Shown piece after piece: positions 1-4,171 of a DNA stretch of 5,013 bases. Location: contig CALJLA010000226.1 of assembly GCA_937983055.1 (NCBI GenBank), positions 1 to 5,013 on the forward strand. Reading direction: 5' to 3'. A program made the translations under genes and the position numbers. The notes under the pieces are model-generated. The model did no database searches. It saw only the letters and a list, made by a program, of their open reading frames with translations, and was not told where the DNA came from. The stretch is from an uncultured Pseudomonadota bacterium. Its GTDB lineage: Bacteria > Pseudomonadota > Gammaproteobacteria > Burkholderiales > Eutrophovitaceae. Every line of letters begins with the position of its first letter. The first letter of the stretch is position 1.

Positions 1-206
1 CCGAGTTCGATGGCGACGACACGTTTTTCGGCCTGGTCGACGGACACGAGAAGGAACTGGGCTATTTCAGCCTGCGCGAACTGCAATCCGTGCGCGGACC
101 GCTGGGCTTGCCGATCGAACGCGATCTTTACTGGCAGCCCCGCACGCTGCGTGAGATCGCGCCGGAGTTGTTTGTTGCCGATCCACCGTCACCGGATACC
201 GGCTGA
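1..206 (+). CDS. DUF2958 domain protein, C-terminal part (5' end outside window)
   Basis: The open frame runs from the window edge (first full codon at 3) to TGA 204-206 and gives the last 67 residues of a protein. The visible part holds the pattern I associate with DUF2958: an FFGLVDG strand, then ELGYFSLRELQSVRG at residues 18-32, then LGLPIERDLYWQP at 34-46, and a short TLREI tail. These proteins are small, usually just over 100 residues, so about half is visible. They occur mainly on plasmids and integrative elements; the biochemical role is not known to me and I do not infer one. Third codon positions are strongly G/C, as in the other solid genes. The next gene starts about 190 bp downstream, so an operon with it is uncertain. 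The family assignment rests on recalled motif similarity only. Confidence 0.75.
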   Translation, partial: EFDGDDTFFGLVDGHEKELGYFSLRELQSVRGPLGLPIERDLYWQPRTLREIAPELFVADPPSPDTG

Positions 207-397
207 TCAGGAACGAGCCCCAACCATCACGCGCGACACCGCGCCCACGGCAATCGAGCAATCGCCCGCGCGTTGACCCTTTCCTTCCGGCAGTTCCGGG
301 AGAATAATACACACAAGGGCGATCATGCCCGCCGTGACTGGCGACCGGCTGGATCGGTGCGTTGTACGCGTTCGCGGCGTCAGCCGGCATTTAACTG
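207..397. other. Intergenic region without a supported gene
   Basis: Short frames cross this stretch on both strands but none has convincing protein character or a ribosome binding site. It contains a short direct repeat TTCCGG at 285-290 and 294-299 and an AATAAT box at 303-308 that could be a -10 element, without a well-placed -35. A promoter for the downstream gene may lie here, but the sequence does not fix it. Confidence 0.5.
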
Positions 398-1519
398 GTG
401 GGCGGTCATGTGGGAAGTGATAGAGCACCGCAGCAAGCACAGCGCGCCAAGCGTGCAGGTCGGACGCCACGGCAGCCGCCACCGAATACGACGGCATTCG
501 AGTGCCCGGACGCCAAGCTGACCCGTCAGCGGTTTTTCTTCATGCTGCCCGAGTCACTCTGGCACGAGGCGCGACAGGTCTTGCGAACAGAGCACATCGA
601 TCCGCGGACCGAGGAGCTGGACGAGCTTTTAAGCGCCCAGTTCGAGCGGGCGCCTGACGTGATCGGGTTCTGGAATCGACAGCCGCTGTGCTACCCGTCG
701 TTTGACCGGTTCCGGGCACCGGTCGATGACGTGTGGGGCCTGACTGACAGGGATGTGCGGGACCTATGGGGCGACGCGATCTCGGCCGTTCAACTGAAGG
801 CGGCGATGCGGGAGGCGGGACCGCTCATGCGGCATGCCTGGACCGCAGCCCGGGCATACGCCGGCTGGCTGGTGTGCAACCGCGACTTCGTCCGCGAGCA
901 TGACCGGTTGTTCGCCGACTGGGCCGACCCGATTCAACAATACGGGCTGCCCACGTTCGCGCCCGCCGACACCGGTCTGGATCGATTCGAGGCGACCACA
1001 ACGGCACCCGCCGAGCTCACACCCTTGATCGATGCGTTCAAGAACTTCGCCCGGCGCTGGCAGATCGCGCAGTTGATCGGCCCTTACCTGCCCCTGCCGC
1101 ACCCGATGCAGTATCCATCGTGCAACCCCGCGCTGATGCCCGGCCATGCGCAGGACGCGATGCGTTACATCGCACAGCCACGCACCATGCCGCTGTTCCC
1201 GCAGGATCTTCTGCCAGCAGCCATGGACGCCGCGGCAGGGCGAACGGCCGCCGGCGATCACCTTGCCGGGTGGATGGCGATCATCGCCGGGGCCAACAGC
1301 GCCACCACGGCGACGATGGCTCGCTACGCCCGCCTGTTTCCATTGCGGCATTACTGGCATGTGCTGCATGACCGCTATCCCGAAGCATGCCATCACCGCA
1401 AGGGCAAGCTCTTTGACGTCTTTGCCCGGCATTTCGATGTCGGGCCCGAGACGATCCGCAAGGATCTTCAACTGATCGGCCGACAGCTCGGTGCCGACTG
1501 GTACCGATCGCCCGCCTGA
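398..1519 (+). CDS. Hypothetical protein with a possible C-terminal helix-turn-helix
   Basis: I do not recognise this protein. The frame is 373 residues from GTG 398 (an alternative GTG is at 410) or 325 residues from ATG 542; no other ATG, GTG or TTG lies between. Neither start has a clear Shine-Dalgarno. The high G/C third positions already seen from about 485 favour the longer start, but residues 1-30 are basic and Gln/Pro-rich and could be non-coding. From residue 49 the protein is soluble-looking, rich in Trp and Arg, with no signal peptide or membrane segment. Near the end, residues 339-362 (VFARHFDVGPETIRKDLQLIG) read as a helix-turn-helix, the PETIRKDL part resembling recognition helices such as those of DeoR-type regulators. 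This suggests DNA binding, which is inference only. It sits between a DUF2958 gene and the excisionase/integrase pair, so it is probably element-encoded. A perfect dyad lies 22 bp past its stop. Confidence 0.7.
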   Translation: MGGHVGSDRAPQQAQRAKRAGRTPRQPPPNTTAFECPDAKLTRQRFFFMLPESLWHEARQVLRTEHIDPRTEELDELLSAQFERAPDVIGFWNRQPLCYPSFDRFRAPVDDVWGLTDRDVRDLWGDAISAVQLKAAMREAGPLMRHAWTAARAYAGWLVCNRDFVREHDRLFADWADPIQQYGLPTFAPADTGLDRFEATTTAPAELTPLIDAFKNFARRWQIAQLIGPYLPLPHPMQYPSCNPALMPGHAQDAMRYIAQPRTMPLFPQDLLPAAMDAAAGRTAAGDHLAGWMAIIAGANSATTATMARYARLFPLRHYWHVLHDRYPEACHHRKGKLFDVFARHFDVGPETIRKDLQLIGRQLGADWYRSPA

Positions 1520-1541
1520 TCGCGCCCATCCATCCAAGACC

Positions 1542-1573
1542 TGAGGTACGCAGCGTCCGGGCCGCGTACCTCA
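1542..1573. repeat. Perfect 10-bp inverted repeat, possible weak terminator or operator
   Basis: TGAGGTACGC at 1542-1551 is exactly complementary to GCGTACCTCA at 1564-1573, with a 12-nt loop. It begins 22 bp after the stop of the 398-1519 gene. There is no T-tract after it (TCAAAGTG), so it is not a classical intrinsic terminator; it could be an RNA hairpin at the 3' end of that transcript or a binding site for a dimeric regulator. Confidence 0.5.
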
Positions 1574-1628
1574 AAGTGCATGCTCGGCAAGGCCAACCAT
1601 TCAACGTCCGGCAAAGTTTGCCGGCTGC

Positions 1629-1634
1629 GAAGGA
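1629..1634 (+). promoter_or_regulatory. Ribosome binding site GAAGGA for the ORF at 1641
   Basis: GAAGGA ends 6 nt before ATG 1641, a good Shine-Dalgarno with good spacing. It is one of only two reasons to take the ORF at 1641 seriously. A 10-bp palindrome GGCCATGGCC (1637-1646) covers the start codon. Confidence 0.45.
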
Positions 1635-1640
1635 TTGGCC

Positions 1641-1961
1641 ATGGCCGATACACACGAGAACTCGAACGAGCGCCTGACATCCCGCGAGCTCTGCGCTCAC
1701 GCACTTCGCCGCTGTCGATCGTGGCGATCCCCATCGCGAAATCGAAAGCCCGTTCACCGTCAAAGATCAATCACCGTCGAGATGGTGTCGTCGGCGCCCC
1801 GCCGTCACTGCGAAGGCTTTGGTGATCGAAGGCGGCCGCAGTGTTGGAATCGGCATCATCAAGAGATCGAAGCGGTAAACGGCGGCGCTTGTCAAGAGCG
1901 GGCCGCCGGACAGCAACGGACCGGTCGCGCGTGCCGGACATCGGCGGGGGTGTCGGCATGA
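1641..1961 (+). CDS. Doubtful small ORF coupled to the excisionase gene
   Basis: This frame encodes 106 residues from ATG 1641 and is not recognised. Two features favour translation: a well-spaced GAAGGA ribosome binding site, and an ATGA overlap in which its TGA (1959-1961) shares bases with the ATG (1958) of the following HTH gene. The first 24 residues (MADTHENSNERLTSRELC and on) are protein-like and use G/C-ending codons. After about 1712 the third-position bias fades and the product becomes Arg-rich with no pattern, while another frame starts LSIVAIPIAKS with better bias. The gene could therefore be frameshifted, or the 3' half could be a chance open frame. A minus-strand frame (1468-1770, TTG start) also covers part of the region but lacks a ribosome binding site. 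No function can be proposed beyond membership in the xis/int transcription unit. Confidence 0.35.
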   Translation: MADTHENSNERLTSRELCAHALRRCRSWRSPSRNRKPVHRQRSITVEMVSSAPRRHCEGFGDRRRPQCWNRHHQEIEAVNGGACQERAAGQQRTGRACRTSAGVSA

Positions 1962-2242
1962 GCACGAAGCCCTTTTTGAGCGTGACCGAGTTCGCCGCGC
2001 TGACCGGCCTTTCTGAGGCGACGATCCGGCGCAGGATTCATGACGGCAGCATCCGCGTCTTTCAGCCCGGCGGACGCAAGACGCGCGTGCTCATACCCGC
2101 CGATGCGCTGCGCACGTCACAGCCCGACGGCGACGATGAGGCGCAAGCCTCGGATTGTACCCCGATCAAACCACCCGGCAGCGCATCAGCGCATCGCGGG
2201 GCCAAGCCCCGCTGGCGCGATGAACTGCCGCCGACAAAATAA
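1958..2242 (+). CDS. Excisionase-like helix-turn-helix DNA-binding protein (HTH_17/MerR-like)
   Basis: A 94-residue protein. Residues 7-30 (LSVTEFAALTGLSEATIRRR and on) form the helix-turn-helix typical of the excisionase / HTH_17 group: an 'LSVTEFA' first helix, a 'GLSEATIRRRI' recognition helix, then 'DGSIRVFQPGGRKTRVLIPADAL' (29-51), the short wing and closing helix. Residues 52-94 are a polar tail without recognised fold. Such proteins are recombination directionality factors or small regulators; sitting 14 bp upstream of a tyrosine recombinase gene, the natural role is to bias the integrase towards excision and perhaps to regulate the pair. I chose ATG 1958 because the HTH begins at once, a G-rich GGGGG (1946-1950) lies 7 nt upstream, and the start overlaps the previous stop as ATGA. 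The frame stays open upstream to GTG 1841, but those 39 residues are Arg-rich and not protein-like. Confidence 0.82.
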   Translation: MSTKPFLSVTEFAALTGLSEATIRRRIHDGSIRVFQPGGRKTRVLIPADALRTSQPDGDDEAQASDCTPIKPPGSASAHRGAKPRWRDELPPTK

Positions 2243-2245
2243 CAC

Positions 2246-2250
2246 GGAGA
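2246..2250 (+). promoter_or_regulatory. Ribosome binding site GGAGA for the integrase
   Basis: GGAGA lies 6 nt before ATG 2257 in the 14-bp gap after the excisionase-like gene. It fixes the integrase start and supports co-transcription of the two genes. Confidence 0.7.
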
Positions 2251-2256
2251 ACCAAG

Positions 2257-2625
2257 ATGGCACGACGTCGAAAAAGTGAGATTCTTCAATGTGCCTATTT
2301 CAAGTGGCGCATCAAGCCCCGCGCGGCCAGCGGCGTGTTCCAGGCGGACGGCCGATCGAACAAGGTCGACGTCGGACGCCATTCCCTCGGCACGACCGAC
2401 TACAACAATGCGCTCGACGCCCTGAAGCAGCTCGATGCGGTCATGGCCGTGCGCCACGGGCTCGCGGAGCGCAGCATCCTCGAGGACGGCGGCCAGAACC
2501 TGCTTGATCTTGAGACCGGCCGCGAGCTTTATCTGTCCCACGTGCAGCGCCCGGCCGTGCTCGGCGGAGCCCGGCCGTCATCGGTCAAGCGCTACCGCGC
2601 GGTGCTGGCCAAGTTCGAAACCTGA
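2257..2625 (+). CDS. Integrase N-terminal fragment (arm-binding and start of core-binding domain)
   Basis: This is the 122-residue product expected if translation stops at TGA 2623-2625. It carries the basic N-terminus and the first helices of the SAM-like core-binding domain (RELYLSHVQRP near 88-98 and SSVKRYRAVLAKFE at 108-121), ending two residues after KFE. It has no catalytic residues. By itself it might still bind arm-type DNA sites, as a possible competitor of an intact integrase, but that is speculation. The start is well supported by GGAGA six bases upstream. Confidence 0.6.
   Translation: MARRRKSEILQCAYFKWRIKPRAASGVFQADGRSNKVDVGRHSLGTTDYNNALDALKQLDAVMAVRHGLAERSILEDGGQNLLDLETGRELYLSHVQRPAVLGGARPSSVKRYRAVLAKFET
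2623..2625 (+). other. In-frame TGA inside the integrase core-binding domain
   Basis: The codon lies between GAA ACC and GCG AAC. In related integrases the pattern here is roughly K-F-x-x-(aromatic)-A-x-x-x-G, so the lost residue was probably aromatic or hydrophobic; TGG (Trp) to TGA is a one-base change. TGG serves as Trp throughout the window, and TGA ends the DUF2958, 398-1519 and integrase frames. Confidence 0.8.
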
Positions 2626-2640
2626 GCGAACCGCGAAGGC

Positions 2641-3567
2641 GTGCGCTACTGGAACAGCGTCACGCTGAAGGTTCTTCAGGATTACGGGGCGTGGCTCGAC
2701 GACGAAGGCTACGCGTACGCGACCGAGTACCTGGAGCTGACGACGCTCAAGCAGGTGTTCAATTACCTGATCCAGGCCAAAGAGATCCCGGCCCAGGCGA
2801 ACTTCGAGCTCAAGCTCACCAAGCCCTCGGACACCACGACTTACTGTTATCGCGACACCGAGGTCGAGGCGATGATCCGACACTGCTTCGCGACGCCGTC
2901 CCTTCATTGGCTGGGCGGCGTGATCGTTGCACTGGCCTACAGCGGCCTGCGCATCAGCGAACTGGCCAGCCTTCGCTGGACGAACATCGATCTGGAATCC
3001 GGGATGCTCAGGCTGCCCGACCAGACGCGCGCCGGCACCCGCGCCCAGCGGCAGGCGGCCCAGTCGACCAAGGGCGGCTACAGCCGCACGCTGCCGCTGC
3101 AAGATCGCTTTCGCGCCGTACTCAAGGGCATGGATCGAGCGGCGGATGGCCGGGTGTTTCATGGGCCGCTGGGCGGCGTACTCAAGCCCGACACGGTTCG
3201 CAATGTGCTGGTGCGCGAGGTGATCAAGCCGCTGGCGCCACGCTTCCCGACGCCGCCGGGCGAGCCGGGGTTTGCGCGGGGCCGCCTGCATTCGTTCCGG
3301 CATTTCTTCTGCAGCCGGTGCGCTCACAGCGGTGTGCCGGAGCAGACGCTGATGCGCTGGCTGGGACACAGGAGCAGCAAAATGGTGCAGCATTATTTCC
3401 ATCTGCACGATAAAGATTCAGTGGCGCAGATGCGCAAACTAGATTGTGCCGACAACCCTGCCCCGGCATGTGAGCCGGACGCAGGTAAAGATGTTGTCGG
3501 CGGTGTTCACCCCGAGGCGTCGTCGAGTCAGGACGGGCCCGAGGGGTGTGATCGGCGGGTCGGATGA
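2641..3567 (+). CDS. Integrase C-terminal fragment with complete catalytic domain
   Basis: After the TGA the same frame continues open; the first usable start is GTG 2641, five codons after the stop, giving 308 residues. It has no good ribosome binding site, so expression would rely on reinitiation after the upstream stop. The fragment holds most of the core-binding domain (WNSVTLKVLQDYGAWLDDEG near 4-23) and the full catalytic domain with Arg104, Lys144, His217, Arg220, His243 and Tyr252. The KFE end of the previous piece and the REGVRYWN following the stop match the usual integrase sequence across the break, so it is one broken gene rather than two genes. Reading 2626-2640 adds ANREG directly after the stop. 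Confidence 0.65.
   Translation: MRYWNSVTLKVLQDYGAWLDDEGYAYATEYLELTTLKQVFNYLIQAKEIPAQANFELKLTKPSDTTTYCYRDTEVEAMIRHCFATPSLHWLGGVIVALAYSGLRISELASLRWTNIDLESGMLRLPDQTRAGTRAQRQAAQSTKGGYSRTLPLQDRFRAVLKGMDRAADGRVFHGPLGGVLKPDTVRNVLVREVIKPLAPRFPTPPGEPGFARGRLHSFRHFFCSRCAHSGVPEQTLMRWLGHRSSKMVQHYFHLHDKDSVAQMRKLDCADNPAPACEPDAGKDVVGGVHPEASSSQDGPEGCDRRVG
3448..3501. repeat. Nested inverted repeats in the 3' end of the integrase gene
   Basis: GCCGACAAC (3448-3456) is exactly complementary to GTTGTCGGC (3493-3501). Inside it CCGGC (3463-3467) pairs with GCCGG (3474-3478). The repeats lie in the part encoding the polar tail after the active-site tyrosine and may be an RNA hairpin or a protein binding dyad. Confidence 0.45.
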
Positions 3568-3644
3568 GCGGGTCGATGATGAATCACTTGCCGCCCAACG
3601 CTGTTGTGTCAGGTCGAAGCGCGGTCGATCCGCGTCTCGCCGCC

Positions 3645-3666
3645 TGGCACAATTTTGGCACAATTA
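3645..3666 (+). repeat. 11-bp tandem direct repeat TGGCACAATT(T/A)
   Basis: TGGCACAATTT (3645-3655) is followed directly by TGGCACAATTA (3656-3666). The 11-bp period puts both copies on about the same face of the helix, which suits neighbouring protein binding sites. The second copy forms the left arm of the palindrome at 3653-3678. Confidence 0.6.
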
Positions 3667-3678
3667 AGTGTGCCAAAA
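3653..3678. repeat. Palindromic site 1, 10-bp arms with 6-bp spacer (candidate recombinase core)
   Basis: TTTTGGCACA (3653-3662) is exactly complementary to TGTGCCAAAA (3669-3678), with ATTAAG between. Inverted arms of about this size around a 6-8 bp centre are the known layout of tyrosine recombinase crossover sites. That makes it the best core candidate in the window, but the function is inferred from layout and position only. Confidence 0.5.
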
Positions 3679-3729
3679 ACAAACGCTCTCGAAAAGCCCT
3701 TAATTCAAGGCGTTTACGAGAGCGCTTGT
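3679..3729. repeat. Long imperfect hairpin (CGCTCTCG / CGAGAGCG arms)
   Basis: CGCTCTCG (3684-3691) pairs exactly with CGAGAGCG (3717-3724). The stem extends outward over one mismatch to 3679/3729 (ACAA with TTGT). It extends inward through AAA/TTT (3693-3695/3713-3715) and CCTT/AAGG (3698-3701/3707-3710) around an AATTC loop. A second small hairpin, CGCTTG (3723-3728) with CAAGCG (3733-3738), competes with its right arm. Confidence 0.55.
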
Positions 3730-3784
3730 CAGCAAGCGGAGAGGGCGGGAAACATCAGTCGCCGTGCGTCAAAGGCCTTGAATT
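3702..3784. repeat. 10-bp inverted repeat AATTCAAGGC / GCCTTGAATT
   Basis: AATTCAAGGC (3702-3711), the inner loop and arm of the previous hairpin, is repeated in inverted orientation as GCCTTGAATT (3775-3784), the left arm of the next one. This links neighbouring hairpins into alternative pairings. Confidence 0.5.
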
Positions 3785-3825
3785 CCAGTACAAAATGCGC
3801 GCGGCGCTTTGCTGGAATTGGCCTT
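3772..3825. repeat. 14-bp inverted repeat with 3-nt bulge
   Basis: AAGGCC (3772-3777) pairs with GGCCTT (3820-3825), and AATTCCAG (3781-3788) pairs with CTGGAATT (3812-3819); TTG (3778-3780) is unpaired. The loop of 23 nt contains the left arm of the next repeat. Confidence 0.55.
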
Positions 3826-3860
3826 ATGGTCGTTGATCTCAGGTTTGAGCGCGCATTTTG
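3791..3860. repeat. 12-bp perfect inverted repeat CAAAATGCGCGC / GCGCGCATTTTG
   Basis: CAAAATGCGCGC (3791-3802) is exactly complementary to GCGCGCATTTTG (3849-3860), 46 bp apart. It overlaps the loop of the 3772-3825 hairpin and the left edge of palindromic site 2. Confidence 0.55.
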
Positions 3861-3874
3861 GCACAGTGTGCCAA
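3858..3874. repeat. Palindromic site 2, TTGGCACA-G-TGTGCCAA
   Basis: TTGGCACA (3858-3865) and TGTGCCAA (3867-3874) are exact inverted arms around one base. With its flank it repeats site 1: ATTTTGGCACA occurs at 3652-3662 and 3855-3865, and GTGTGCCAA at 3668-3676 and 3866-3874. Site 1 has ATTAA inserted between these two parts; here they are joined directly. Confidence 0.6.
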
Positions 3875-3926
3875 TGCGTTTTCTGACTCGGCGGCTCCGT
3901 CAAGGAGTCGTCGAGGTGGTACGTAA

Positions 3927-4171
3927 AAATGTGGTTCGCGTGCATGCGCACACTGCGGTGCGTGCCTGACGGCGGCTGAGCAAGAGACGCTGTGCAAAGT
4001 CGATCCTCGCCGGGTAGTCTTCGGCACGGACGCCAGGGTGCACGACTTTGCCTGGGAACAGGGCCGCCTGCTCTCTCTTGATCTTCCCGACGATACGCTG
4101 TCGGCGAGGCCGAGAGCAAGTATGCGGTGCATCTTGGCGATGCGCTACAACAGTTGATCGGAGTGCGATGA
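3927..4171 (+). pseudogene. 3' remnant of an amidohydrolase family 2-like gene, 5'-truncated and frameshifted
   Basis: One frame is open from 3927 (after TAA 3924-3926) to TGA 4155-4157. It contains DPRRVVFGTDARVHDFAWEQ from about 4002, then GRLLSLDLPDDTL. The reading then fits better in the -1 frame, open from 4082 to TGA 4169-4171, ending YAVHLGDALQQLIGVR. Joined, the two match the C-terminal pattern of amidohydrolase family 2 enzymes: a strand ending in RVxFGTD or RVLFGSD, whose Asp is a metal ligand or catalytic residue, and a last helix like GNAxRLLG. These are TIM-barrel metal-dependent hydrolases or decarboxylases of about 270-350 residues, so only the last fifth remains. No ATG, GTG or TTG precedes 4038 in frame. 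A one-base loss around 4080-4110 (for example GCGGAGGCC to GCGAGGCC) explains the shift. The Cys-rich stretch 3927-3965 is probably not original gene. The ATGA overlap with the next gene shows this was a real operon gene. Confidence 0.5.
4160..4163 (+). promoter_or_regulatory. Ribosome binding site GGAG for the gene at 4168
   Basis: GGAG sits 4 nt before ATG 4168, inside the last codons of the preceding frame. With the ATGA stop/start overlap it indicates translational coupling in the original host operon. Confidence 0.5.

Larger units (their letters stand above)
2257..3567 (+). pseudogene. Tyrosine recombinase/integrase interrupted by an in-frame TGA
   Basis: From ATG 2257 to TGA 3565-3567 one frame would encode about 436 residues, within the normal size for phage-type integrases, but codon 123 (2623-2625) is TGA. 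Upstream is a basic N-terminal segment (MARRRKSEILQ, then a YFKWRIKP strand), probably the arm-binding domain. Residues about 85-190 form the SAM-like core-binding domain, and 195-385 the catalytic domain. Numbering with the stop counted as one codon: Arg232 (SGLRISEL), Lys272 (STKGGYSRTLPL), His345 and Arg348 (HSFRH), His371 (LGHRSS), and nucleophile Tyr380 (QHYFHLH). All catalytic positions are present. Both sides of the TGA keep the same frame and codon use, so a single nonsense change is the simplest cause. TGA also ends other genes here, so recoding is unlikely. A 55-residue polar tail follows the catalytic domain. If not rescued, the element is no longer self-mobile. Confidence 0.8.
3568..3926. 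other. Non-coding, inverted-repeat-rich region; candidate attachment region
   Basis: No frame here has convincing protein character. The core (3640-3880) is locally AT-rich against a GC-rich background and holds at least seven inverted repeats, listed separately. It starts right after the integrase stop and ends where the frame of the host gene fragment opens, the usual place for the recombinase attachment site and arm sites. I see no tRNA (no T-loop GTTCRA pattern). No duplicate of a core sequence can be checked because the other end of the element is outside the window. Confidence 0.5.

Noticed and set aside
273..308. Possible promoter: TTGACC (273-278) with AATAAT (303-308)
   Set aside because: The 24-bp spacing is too long for a sigma-70 type promoter, and no better -35 lies 17 bp from the AATAAT box.
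764..1537. Long minus-strand ORF (257 residues) opposite the 398-1519 gene
   Set aside because: It is a shadow of the plus-strand gene in GC-rich DNA: Gly/Arg-rich, without motif, and the plus frame has the better codon pattern.
1468..1770. Minus-strand ORF with some protein-like segments
   Set aside because: It starts with TTG without ribosome binding site, overlaps the end of the 398-1519 gene and matches nothing recognisable.
2257..3567. UGA read as tryptophan across the genome (alternative code)
   Set aside because: TGG is used for Trp throughout and TGA ends several other frames at sensible places; reading through TGA 204-206 gives a non-coding-like extension.
3645..3660. Sigma-54 like -24/-12 promoter (TGGCACA-N4-TGGCA)
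   Set aside because: It fits with one mismatch, but the match is fully explained by the 11-bp tandem TGGCACAATT repeat, and no intact gene starts at a suitable distance downstream.
3679..3825. tRNA or integron attC site in the repeat region
   Set aside because: No T-loop GTTCRA or acceptor stem is visible, and the conserved 7-bp core sites of attC are not present in the right arrangement; the integrase also lacks an evident IntI-specific insertion.
3604..3969. 121-residue plus-strand ORF across the repeat region
   Set aside because: Its sequence is dictated by inverted repeats, third-position bias is absent, and no ribosome binding site or family pattern is seen.
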